A DNA stretch of 64,000 nt, taken from the NCBI GenBank assembly GCA_017512725.1, contig JAFWEW010000035.1, positions 1 to 64,000 of the forward strand. The letters run 5' to 3'. The notes under the pieces are model-generated. The model was not told the DNA's origin and ran no database searches. It was given only the letters and a program-made list of their open reading frames with translations. A program made the position numbers and the translations under genes. Origin of the DNA: Solobacterium sp. (lineage in GTDB: Bacteria > Bacillota_I > Bacilli_A > Erysipelotrichales > Erysipelotrichaceae). Below, piece by piece: positions 26,698 to 34,373 of this stretch; the stretch's first letter is position 1, and the number at the start of each line of letters is the position of its first letter.

Positions 26698-27396
26698 TTA
26701 TACAAGAGCTGCCAAAATCCTTGATAAATCGTGGGTTGAGAGGATTCCGATCGGCTTGTCTGCGTCATCTCCGGACTCCGTGATCAGGATGACCGGAGCG
26801 TCTCCTGTGTCCTTCACCGTCCGGTCAAAGAACAGCACTGCGTCCATAATGGATTCATTTTTTCCCATGAATAATGTCTGCGTTCCGTCGTCCCGAACCA
26901 GATTAATGATCGGAACAGTATCCGGATTGTCATCCACCAGCCACCCGGCGATCTGATCCATCGTGACGATTCCAACAAACGCATCATTGCGGTAAACCGG
27001 AAGCTTGTCGCCGCCGATTCCATGAAGCAGATGATAGCCTTCTTCCACAGTCGTTGTCTCGTCTGCACACCGTACCGGCGTTGTTGCGTAGTTCAGCACA
27101 CATTCATCCTCGTTGAGAAGATCTGCGATCCGCTCAATATTCTCCACAACGGAATCCAGCGGTTCGGCAATGAATTCTTCATTGCGGGGACGCTGATGAA
27201 CGATTGCGTTCCGCAGATCTGAGTATTCTTTCAGAGTCTCCTCGTTTTTGGCGACGATCCGGTTGTTTCTTGCCGCAAGATGAACAAGCCTTTTGAATGG
27301 AACGTAGTCGTTTTTGCACAGCATCTGATTCAGGCTCCGTTCAATCGAGGCATACGCATTCAGGAACCGAACTCCATTTTCCGTCTTTTCTGCCAT
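26698..27396 (-). CDS. CBS domain-containing protein
   Basis: 232 residues. The N-terminal ~75 residues form a helical region ending in SDLRNAIVHQRPRNEE, reminiscent of HEPN-like or Abi-type helical domains. Two CBS-like repeats follow (VEEGYHLLHGIGGDKLPVYRNDAFVGIVT; SIMDAVLFFDRTVKDTGDAPVILITESGD... GILSTHDL). CBS pairs bind adenosine nucleotides and regulate partner proteins. It starts six bases after the amidase-like gene, so it is the last member of that operon. Its regulated partner is unknown. Confidence 0.8.
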   Translation of the reverse strand: MAEKTENGVRFLNAYASIERSLNQMLCKNDYVPFKRLVHLAARNNRIVAKNEETLKEYSDLRNAIVHQRPRNEEFIAEPLDSVVENIERIADLLNEDECVLNYATTPVRCADETTTVEEGYHLLHGIGGDKLPVYRNDAFVGIVTMDQIAGWLVDDNPDTVPIINLVRDDGTQTLFMGKNESIMDAVLFFDRTVKDTGDAPVILITESGDDADKPIGILSTHDLSRILAALV

Positions 27397-27402
27397 ATCT
27401 CC

Positions 27403-28149
27403 TCACTTGAACATACTGCGGATCGCCTTGCTGTAAACGTTTGCCGCATTCTCGTATCCTTCCTCACTGGTCCAGATATCGGTTTCTTCCTGTGAATTCA
27501 CATTAAAGGATGAAACGATGACTACCGGCGCATTGGCACTCATCAGCTCGTAGGTTTCTTCTCCGTAATCCGTCTCATCATCCAGTCCGACAATCCGTTC
27601 CTGATAGTAGCCCTTCTTAATCGGATGGTTATAGAAGTAGCCGGTGAAGCACGGCACGCTGAGACTGATGAAACCCTCTTCGATCAGCTTTGCAAATGCA
27701 ACGCTGTCCCCATGAGTTTTGAAGGCTGCGGGCTGCGCATAAATCATTGTCTGTGTTACATTCGGACTCATTCCGTCATGACATCTTACCGAAAGCACGA
27801 GATCCGCATGCGCATCATTGATTTCCTGCACACGGGTAGATACTGCCATCGCCTGACCGTCCTGATGGGTGCGTATCACCCGGATGCCCGGCACATTCTC
27901 CAGCTTTGCATACAGAAGATCGATGACTTTCTCGTTGTATTCATCTTCACTGACAATTCCCTGAATCCCGGAGGCATCACCGCCATGGGCATTGTCGAGA
28001 ACAATGACGATATCTCTTCCCTTCTTATTCTGTTCCGTTACGATCTGATAGGTCACGAGTCCTGCGATCAGAAGCACCAGAAACAGTATTGCGAATGCAA
28101 GTATTTTCGTCTCTTTCCGAAGCTTGCGTTTTGATTTTCGTTTTGTCAT
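27403..28149 (-). CDS. N-acetylmuramoyl-L-alanine amidase-like protein with degenerate active site
   Basis: 248 residues: a basic N-terminus, a TM (about 15-33), then an Amidase_3-like fold. The usual DxGHGG appears as DNAHGG, the usual SIHxN region reads SVRCHDG, and the C-terminal catalytic Glu (normally in ...VExGFxxN) is replaced (VIVSSFNVN). It is therefore probably impaired as a peptidoglycan hydrolase and may be a structural or binding homolog. It overlaps the HAD gene by four bases and precedes the CBS gene. Confidence 0.75.
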   Translation of the reverse strand: MTKRKSKRKLRKETKILAFAILFLVLLIAGLVTYQIVTEQNKKGRDIVIVLDNAHGGDASGIQGIVSEDEYNEKVIDLLYAKLENVPGIRVIRTHQDGQAMAVSTRVQEINDAHADLVLSVRCHDGMSPNVTQTMIYAQPAAFKTHGDSVAFAKLIEEGFISLSVPCFTGYFYNHPIKKGYYQERIVGLDDETDYGEETYELMSANAPVVIVSSFNVNSQEETDIWTSEEGYENAANVYSKAIRSMFK

Positions 28150-28982
28150 TGTATGATCCCCTCAAGATCCTCCAGCTGCGCATGCGCGCTCATTTCCAGA
28201 AGAATCTTTCTGACCAGCTTTTCCATTGCGCTGTCTTTCGTATAGTCGCAGCCTGCCATGAAGTTTGCCCGGCCTTCTCTCAGAAGCCGTTCAGCGGTCA
28301 GTGCCGCTTTTGCGCTCTGCGGATTATAAACCGCAATCGATCTTCCGCCGTTCATTTTCACAAGACGCATACACGGGACATCCGTGATCCCGTCGGCGAT
28401 ATAAATCATCCGTTCAAACGGAATCGGCCGCTGCTTCATCGGCACCCAGGCGTTCAGATCCGCTTCATTGTCTTCATCCAGCACCTGCTTATTAATGCGG
28501 AAAATATACTGGGTTTTGGTCGTATAGTTTACGATCCTGCCCGGCCATACCGCATAGCCGTTTTCATCATAGTAATATCTGCACGCATAGATCTTCCGGA
28601 ATTCCCTGGCGATCGGCGTATCTTCCAGGATCTCCAGCATGCCGGAAGAAATGATGTAATGTTCTGCCTCAAGCCCGCATTCGCTCGCAGCAGCGTTTAT
28701 CCTGGAAAACCAGGTATCCACACCGGGATACAGATTAATGGAACTTCCGATTCCATCAAATGCTGCTCTGGTCAGAGGTCTGCCGGACTCCGCAAACTTC
28801 CGCATGAGCATATACAGATAGGCCCCGATATGATCCATATGCTGAGAAGAAGCGATCTCATTCACCTCACCCCAGAACAGACCGGGTGAATCATACCCGA
28901 GTTCCGGAATCAGGCTGTACTCCTGCATATCACGGTCACACAGTGTTTTGTCAAAATCATAGATTAATGCGACTTTTTTCAT
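28146..28982 (-). CDS. HAD superfamily phosphatase-like protein
   Basis: 278 residues. The N-terminal HAD motif I is LIYDFDKTLCDRD (nucleophile Asp), with a long helical cap (about 25-120), then IISSGMLEI (motif II Ser) and YIADGITDVPCMRLV (motif IV acidic pair). Such enzymes hydrolyse small phosphates. It leads the operon HAD-amidase-CBS, with an overlapping stop/start downstream. The substrate cannot be inferred. Confidence 0.85.
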   Translation of the reverse strand: MKKVALIYDFDKTLCDRDMQEYSLIPELGYDSPGLFWGEVNEIASSQHMDHIGAYLYMLMRKFAESGRPLTRAAFDGIGSSINLYPGVDTWFSRINAAASECGLEAEHYIISSGMLEILEDTPIAREFRKIYACRYYYDENGYAVWPGRIVNYTTKTQYIFRINKQVLDEDNEADLNAWVPMKQRPIPFERMIYIADGITDVPCMRLVKMNGGRSIAVYNPQSAKAALTAERLLREGRANFMAGCDYTKDSAMEKLVRKILLEMSAHAQLEDLEGIIQ

Positions 28983-28999
28983 ATCACGCTCATTATATC

Positions 29000-29023
29000 A
29001 AAAGAGGCACGCATCCACGTGCC
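29000..29023 (-). terminator. Terminator after the dipeptidase gene
   Basis: GGCACG/CGTGCC hairpin with TCTTTTG on the minus strand, about 14 bases after the stop codon. Confidence 0.7.
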
Positions 29024-29035
29024 ATCCTGAGGTTT

Positions 29036-30397
29036 TCAAAGTTCCAGAAGCTTCAGAAGCGCCTTTACATAGATTTCTGTCTGTAAAAGCAGTTCATCAA
29101 TACCGACAAATTCGTTTGCGTCATGAATATGATAATCCCTGCCCAAGAAGGCACATCCGAATGCAATCGTATTGTTGATTCCCTTGGCGTATGTTCCGCC
29201 GCCCATTGTCATCGGTTTTGATTTTGTATCGCCGGTAACTTCCGCATACGCATCGACAAGACTCGATACCAGCGGAGAGTCGGTCGGGAAGAAAATCGGT
29301 TCTACGGCAGACAGGATTTCAATCTTACCGTTGGCATCCTCCATCCGGTCTTTCATTGCCTTGAGCACAGACTTTGTGCTCATGGTAACCGGGAAGCGGA
29401 TATCGATGGAACCGACAATCTCATCGTTATCGGTTTCGATCACGCCGACATTCAGCGTCAGTACGCCGAATTCATCTTCCAGCTTGGCATTCAGGCCGCT
29501 TCCGTCGGTTGTCAGCCCGAAATGGGTCCAGTAATAATCCACAAACGGATCCTGCATGCCCGCTTCCTTCAGTGCGGTCAGCAGACAGGAGATCGCATTG
29601 ATACCAAGTTCCGGCGTCGATGCGTGTGCCGCTTTTCCATAAACCGTGATCTGATTGCAGTCATCCTTTTCCTCAACATCAAAGTCAATGTTCAGATTAT
29701 GGAACCAGTCACTCAGTTTCTTGGAAGAATAGCTGTTCTTGATGACCTTTGCAGTGCACTTGGCAGCCACGACATTCTTTGCCGAACCGCCGCGGATCTC
29801 AAGAATATTATGAGACCTGCTGCGGAAGACCCCTCCCAGCATGCCTTTTTCGCCATGCACACCCGGGAAGTCGCCGTCCGGCGTAAACCCGTAATCCACA
29901 TGTCCTTCCTGTTCCACATAATGCGCCAGACATCTCGAACCAGTCTCTTCATTGGTTCCCATGATCAGGCGGATCCGTTTTTTGATTGGAACATTCATAT
30001 CCCGCAGAACCTTCAGTGCGATCATACTGGCAACGACAGCGCCCTTATCATCCGCCACACCGCGTCCATACAGGATTCCTTCCTGTTCCGTCATGACGAA
30101 CGGATCGGTGTTCCATCCGTCTTCGCGGATCGCCGGAACAACATCCAGGTGTCCGATCACACCGATCACCTGATCGCCTTCACCAAGTTCCGCATATCCA
30201 ATATAGTTCTGAAGATTCACGGTTTTGAAACCGTCCTCTTCCAGCATATCCAGTGCCGCATGAAGCGCATCACGCGGTCCCGGTCCAAATGGTGCTCCGT
30301 CTTCCGGTCTGCCTTCCACGCTTGGAATCGCAACCAGTCTGCCGAGCCGCTCTACCAGTTCATCACGATAACCGGTAACCATTGTTTTTACATTCAT
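29036..30397 (-). CDS. pepV: PepV-type M20 dipeptidase (Sapep)
   Basis: 453 residues. Zinc-ligand motifs of the M20 family are seen: VIGVIGHLDVVP (His-Asp), YGRGVADDKGA (bridging Asp), MGTNEETGSRC (catalytic Glu and ligand), a lid domain (about 180-330) and a C-terminal GGGTYAKGINNTIAFG segment. PepV-like enzymes hydrolyse dipeptides, preferring hydrophobic residues, in the cytoplasm. Length and motif order match the family. It is monocistronic, with terminator following. Confidence 0.93.
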   Translation of the reverse strand: MNVKTMVTGYRDELVERLGRLVAIPSVEGRPEDGAPFGPGPRDALHAALDMLEEDGFKTVNLQNYIGYAELGEGDQVIGVIGHLDVVPAIREDGWNTDPFVMTEQEGILYGRGVADDKGAVVASMIALKVLRDMNVPIKKRIRLIMGTNEETGSRCLAHYVEQEGHVDYGFTPDGDFPGVHGEKGMLGGVFRSRSHNILEIRGGSAKNVVAAKCTAKVIKNSYSSKKLSDWFHNLNIDFDVEEKDDCNQITVYGKAAHASTPELGINAISCLLTALKEAGMQDPFVDYYWTHFGLTTDGSGLNAKLEDEFGVLTLNVGVIETDNDEIVGSIDIRFPVTMSTKSVLKAMKDRMEDANGKIEILSAVEPIFFPTDSPLVSSLVDAYAEVTGDTKSKPMTMGGGTYAKGINNTIAFGCAFLGRDYHIHDANEFVGIDELLLQTEIYVKALLKLLEL

Positions 30398-30445
30398 ACA
30401 AAGCCTCCGCTACGAGTCCGACAATATATCGATATTTTACCAAAA

Positions 30446-31207
30446 TCAGATTTCAAAATCGACCAGAAGCCCAACAGGGCAGTGATCGCTGCCTTCCACT
30501 TCGTTCCAGATCAGACTGTCTTTCACATGTTCCATCAGCCGCTTCGAAACAACGAAGTAGTCGATCCGCCAGCCGGCATTGTTCTTTCTGGCATTGAACC
30601 GGTAGCTCCACCAGCTGTACTTAACCGTATCCGGATAACACTGACGGAACGTATCGGAGAACCCTTCCTTCAGAAGAATGCCAAACGCTTCCCGCTCCTC
30701 ATCGGAGAAACCGGCGTTTTTATGGTTGGTTGCCGGGTTCTTGATATCGATCTCTTCATGGGCGACATTGAGGTCCCCGCAGTAGATGACCGGCTTGGAG
30801 GCATCCAGCTTTTTCAGGTGCGCACGCAGATACCCTTCCCATTCCATACGGTACGGAAGGCGGGCAAGCCCATCCTTGGAATTAGGAACATAGGCACATA
30901 CAAACCAGAAGTCCGGGTACTCCAGCGTGATGACTCTCCCTTCCTTCGTATCATCTCCTTCAATGTCATACAGGACATTGAGCGGCTCTTTCTTCGCATA
31001 TACCAGCGTTCCGCTGTAGCCCTTGCGTTCGGCACTGTTCATATAGAGATGATAGCCATCAAAACGCAGTGCATCCTCCAGCTGATCTTCCTGCATCTTG
31101 GTTTCCTGAACCGCAAACAGATCCGCATCCTGTTCCAGGAAGAAATCCGCAAATCCCTTTTTTGCGCAGGCTCTTAAGCCGTTGACATTCCACGATATGA
31201 GTTTCAT
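30446..31207 (-). CDS. xth: Exodeoxyribonuclease III
   Basis: 253 residues from ATG 31207 (MKLISWNVNGLRA), the standard ExoIII N-terminus; it overlaps the upstream aminopeptidase stop by four bases. Motifs: LISWNVNGLRACAKKG, AVQETKMQEDQ (metal Glu), YCGDLNVAHEEIDIKNP (Asp-Asn), and SDHCPVGL (catalytic Asp-His) at the C-terminus. It removes AP sites and 3'-blocking groups in base excision repair. Confidence 0.95.
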   Translation of the reverse strand: MKLISWNVNGLRACAKKGFADFFLEQDADLFAVQETKMQEDQLEDALRFDGYHLYMNSAERKGYSGTLVYAKKEPLNVLYDIEGDDTKEGRVITLEYPDFWFVCAYVPNSKDGLARLPYRMEWEGYLRAHLKKLDASKPVIYCGDLNVAHEEIDIKNPATNHKNAGFSDEEREAFGILLKEGFSDTFRQCYPDTVKYSWWSYRFNARKNNAGWRIDYFVVSKRLMEHVKDSLIWNEVEGSDHCPVGLLVDFEI

Positions 31208-32997
31208 TTCTTTAATGCCTTCGTAACCTGTTTCAGCCACGCTTTATCCTTTCGGTCCAGATACGGACTGAGTGTCTCGTATACGGTCTTATGATATGCG
31301 TTCAGGAAGTCCAGTTCCGCATCCTCCAGCAGCGATGGTTCGATTGCCTCAATCTCATACGGACAGAACGTCAGATTCTGGAATTCCATCCACTGCCCGT
31401 AGAAGTTCTTTCCGGCAGTTACCACAAGCAGTTCGTTTTCAATCCGGATCCCCAGTTTATCCGGTAGGTAAACGCCCGGCTCATCCGTTACGATCATGCC
31501 CGGCTCAAGCACAGCCGCACCGCGTTTGCCCCAGGCTACAGACTGCGGGCCTTCATGTACAGAAAGCACATAACCTACGCCGTGGCCGGTTCCGCACTGA
31601 TAATCAATTTCTTCGTTCCAGAGCGGACGGCGGGCCAGAATATCCAGGTTATTCCCGCAGCTGCCATACAGGAACTTTGCCATTGCAAGATCCAGATGTC
31701 CCTTGAGCACCTTGGTATACAGGCGACGTTCCTCTGCCGTCAGTTTACCGACTGCAATTGTCCGGGTGATATCGGTCGTACCGTCTTTATAGGTACCTCC
31801 CGAATCAACCAGCAGAAATCCCTTCGGCTTTACTGCCGCATGATTCTCTTCTGTTGCACTGTAGTGCATCATAGCGGCATTCCCCTGATACGCACAGATT
31901 GTCGGGAACGACGGTTCGATATAGTCGCTTCCCTGTGCACGCAGTTCATACAGATAATTCTGCGCACTGACTTCCGTCATGCCGCCTTCCGCAACGGTTT
32001 CCTTTACCCAGCGGATAAAGCGCACCATTGCAGTGCCGTCCTTGATATGTGCATTCAGGTTGTTGCGGATCTCGACCCGATTCTTCATCGCCCGCATCTT
32101 CAGGATCGGAGACGGTTCCGAAAGAACGGTATTTGAACGGTCCAGACGCGCATACAGCGCCGCATTAAGCTTGTTCAGATCCGCCCAGATCACCCGCTCA
32201 CGCAGTGTTTCCAGGTCCTTTGCCAGCATTGCATAAGGCCGGATATTGATATTGTTCTGCGCAAAGTGATTTTTCACTTCGGTGCTGATCTTTTCATAGT
32301 CAATGTAATAGAACACCTTTGTACGGGTAACCATCGCAAACGCATATGCCACCGGCAGGCATTCAATATCATTCCCGCGGATATTCAGCATCCAGCAGGG
32401 ATCTTCCAGACTGGTCAGGATCAGGGTATCCGCACCCTTATTCTTCATTTCCGCACGGACTCTTGCGATCCGCTCAGAAGCCTCCTCCCCGGTATACTTT
32501 GTCTCCAGCACGTACAGTTTATCCGCAGGCATATGCGGGCGTTCTTTGCCCCATACCTCTCCGGCAAAATCTTCATTCATGCGGATCTTTGCGTTCTTTT
32601 CCTTCAGTGCCTCCGAAAGCTTTCTTGCGGTTTCTGCACTGACGACCCTTCCGTCAAATCCAAGCGTACCGTTCTTCGGTGTTTTCTGGATCAGAAAATC
32701 CACCGGATCCGGCACTCCTTCCTGCCGCAGACGCATCAGCGTTATGCAGGTGCCTTCCAGCTCTTTCTCCGCCTGGGTAAAATAACGTCCGTCGGTCCAG
32801 AGTCCTGCGAACCCTTTTGTGACGATCAGACATCCGTATTCTCCGGTAAAGCCGGAGAGGAACGATTTACACCGGAAATAGGGTGCTGTATATTCATCGG
32901 AAAGATGATCATCTTCATTTGGAACATAATAGATATCGATGTTCCGCTCCTTCATCTTTTTCCGTACCAGTTTGATTCGCTCGTTAACACTTACCAT
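31204..32997 (-). CDS. pepP: Aminopeptidase P family metallopeptidase (M24B, long form)
   Basis: 597 residues, the long three-domain form. Two creatinase-like N-terminal domains (to about residue 305) are followed by the M24 catalytic domain, with metal ligands in LVDSGGTYKDGTTDITRTI (Asp, Asp), GTGHGVGYVLSVHEGPQ (His), MIVTDEPGVYL (Glu) and GIRIENELLV (Glu). It cleaves the N-terminal residue before proline. It is translated from GAGGAG just after a terminator hairpin and a long structured leader, and its last codons overlap exodeoxyribonuclease III. Confidence 0.93.
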   Translation of the reverse strand: MVSVNERIKLVRKKMKERNIDIYYVPNEDDHLSDEYTAPYFRCKSFLSGFTGEYGCLIVTKGFAGLWTDGRYFTQAEKELEGTCITLMRLRQEGVPDPVDFLIQKTPKNGTLGFDGRVVSAETARKLSEALKEKNAKIRMNEDFAGEVWGKERPHMPADKLYVLETKYTGEEASERIARVRAEMKNKGADTLILTSLEDPCWMLNIRGNDIECLPVAYAFAMVTRTKVFYYIDYEKISTEVKNHFAQNNINIRPYAMLAKDLETLRERVIWADLNKLNAALYARLDRSNTVLSEPSPILKMRAMKNRVEIRNNLNAHIKDGTAMVRFIRWVKETVAEGGMTEVSAQNYLYELRAQGSDYIEPSFPTICAYQGNAAMMHYSATEENHAAVKPKGFLLVDSGGTYKDGTTDITRTIAVGKLTAEERRLYTKVLKGHLDLAMAKFLYGSCGNNLDILARRPLWNEEIDYQCGTGHGVGYVLSVHEGPQSVAWGKRGAAVLEPGMIVTDEPGVYLPDKLGIRIENELLVVTAGKNFYGQWMEFQNLTFCPYEIEAIEPSLLEDAELDFLNAYHKTVYETLSPYLDRKDKAWLKQVTKALKK

Positions 32998-33031
32998 GAT
33001 TCAATACTCCTCGCTGCTGTTTATTATATAT

Positions 33032-33092
33032 AAAAAAAGATTCCGATGCAGTTCTGCTGTTTCCTTCGACAACTGCGTTTTTCCGGAATCTT
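33032..33092 (-). terminator. Terminator hairpin in the pepP leader
   Basis: Outer arms AAGATTCCG/CGGAATCTT and inner GCAGTT/AACTGC, with a run of seven T on the minus strand. Its position just before pepP suggests conditional termination. Confidence 0.75.
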
Positions 33093-33309
33093 TCTAGTTA
33101 TGCTTTTTTATTACCGCGGTGTCCGTGGTGCCCTCACCGCATTTCAGGTTTTGGTACCTGTTTTTGTTTCGGGTTTCCCCGAATCATAAGCTATTCAGTT
33201 TTTAACTAAAATTTGCCATTGGTCTGTCCTCTACGCAGACGCTTTCTTCCTTTTTCAGAGGATTTTTTTCCGTTCCCTGAACTTTCTGCCTGATCCAGAG
33301 AACTCGAAT

Positions 33310-33336
33310 TAATATTCGAGAAGCACCTTCTTCATA
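33310..33336 (-). CDS. Eight-codon leader peptide MKKVLLEY
   Basis: ATG 33336 to TAA 33310, with the near-perfect site AGGAGG eight bases upstream. The peptide has no cluster of one amino acid typical of classical attenuation. A longer reading frame in the same phase starts at 33417, but its site is weak. A +1 shift near TAT-TAA would open about 35 further codons, rich in Lys/Gly/Arg. Confidence 0.4.
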
Positions 33337-33450
33337 TGATGTACCTCCTTTTGAGAGCTACTTCTGTTTACACCTTCAATATAACCGCTGCAGATAACAT
33401 TACCAGTCTTTAAATTCATTTTTTTATTCCTTATAATAGATTTGTTGGGA

Positions 33451-33472
33451 CCCGGACGAACCGGGATTTTTT
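33451..33472 (+). promoter_or_regulatory. Terminator-like hairpin in the nudC leader
   Basis: CCCGG-ACGAA-CCGGG followed by ATTTTTT, eight bases before the nudC start codon and downstream of a TATAAT at 33432-33437. No gene lies upstream on this strand, so it may attenuate nudC. Confidence 0.4.
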
Positions 33473-33479
33473 GTAGCTT

Positions 33480-34298
33480 ATGATACATGATATTTATCCG
33501 CATCATTTCGACAACCGATGGGAACCGCGGAACCCGAAAATGACCGACATTGTGTTCGGCTATGACGGCAACAATGTCATCCTGAAGCCGGACCAGACCT
33601 TTTTCCATTACCGTGATCTCGACCACCGGCATTCGTTTGTCTATCTGTTCTCCATCGATGATACCGCATTTTTCCTGACGGAGATTCCACAGGAAAATGC
33701 AATTTCACTCAACATCAACATTGCCAGGAACTATGAGCCAAAGGTTCTCGGGTATGCCTGCGTAACCGGATGGCAGCTCTATACCTGGCGGAGAACTTCC
33801 AGATTCTGCGGATCCTGTGGGACCCGCATGATCGAGGATCAGAAGGAACGGGCGATGCGCTGCCCCTCCTGCGGCAGTCTTGTCTATCCGCGGATCAACC
33901 CCGCAGTTATTGTAGGGATCATCAGTAAGGATAACGAGATCCTGGTCACACAGTATGCGATCCGTCATGGAGAATACCGCCATGATGCGCTGGTCGCCGG
34001 CTATGCCGAGATCGGTGAGACCATTGAAGACTGTGTCTGCCGTGAAGTGATGGAAGAGACCGGTCTTACCGTTCATAACCTGCGTTATTACAAATCACAG
34101 CCATGGTCCTTTTCCGGATCACTGCTGTTTGGATTTTTCTGTGATACCGATGAGAAGACGATCCGCCTCGACCGCGATGAACTCAAATCTGCAGTATGGA
34201 AGAAACCGGAGGATTCCTTCGATGTCCCGGGGACCGCTTCCCTCACTTCTGAAATGATCCATGTCTTCCGTGAAGGCGGCGTAAAATACGGACACTGA
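33480..34298 (+). CDS. nudC: NADH pyrophosphatase NudC-like Nudix hydrolase
   Basis: 272 residues. A central zinc ribbon (CGSCGTRM... CPSCG, residues about 113-136) precedes a Nudix box GYAEIGETIEDCVCREVMEETGL that fits GX5EX7REUXEEXGU. It is followed by SQPWSFSGS, a variant of the SQPWPFPxS motif that marks the NudC group. The enzyme cleaves NAD(H) and can remove NAD caps from RNA. The ATG has no clear Shine-Dalgarno, and a terminator-like hairpin precedes it. Confidence 0.93.
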   Translation: MIHDIYPHHFDNRWEPRNPKMTDIVFGYDGNNVILKPDQTFFHYRDLDHRHSFVYLFSIDDTAFFLTEIPQENAISLNINIARNYEPKVLGYACVTGWQLYTWRRTSRFCGSCGTRMIEDQKERAMRCPSCGSLVYPRINPAVIVGIISKDNEILVTQYAIRHGEYRHDALVAGYAEIGETIEDCVCREVMEETGLTVHNLRYYKSQPWSFSGSLLFGFFCDTDEKTIRLDRDELKSAVWKKPEDSFDVPGTASLTSEMIHVFREGGVKYGH

Positions 34299-34373
34299 CC
34301 GTTCAGAAAAAAAACGGATGCCTCATGCGGCTCCGCCTTCCTGTCAGATTCTCTGTGTATTAATCAATTCCGT

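Larger units (their letters stand above)
32998..33440 (-). ncRNA. Structured leader RNA upstream of pepP with a terminator
   Basis: The gene-free stretch upstream of pepP contains, in minus-strand order: a strong AGGAGG site with an eight-codon ORF MKKVLLEY (33336-33310); a purine-rich spacer; and a cloverleaf-like multiloop closed by TAG(C)TTATG/CATAACTA (33196-33090). Inside the multiloop are the hairpins TTCGGG-GAAA-CCCGAA, CAGGT/ACCTG and GCGGTG/CACCGC. Next comes a terminator (33032-33092). The pepP AUG is about 35 bases after the terminator. It matches no leader that I recognise. It reads as an attenuator or a separate small RNA; the structural elements are seen, the function is inference. 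Confidence 0.5.

Noticed and set aside
33090-33340. T-box, tmRNA, M-box or SRP RNA in the pepP leader
   Set aside because: The T-box core (GGGTGGNACC), tmRNA ends and M-box/SRP motifs are not present, although GGGCACCACGG looks superficially T-box-like.
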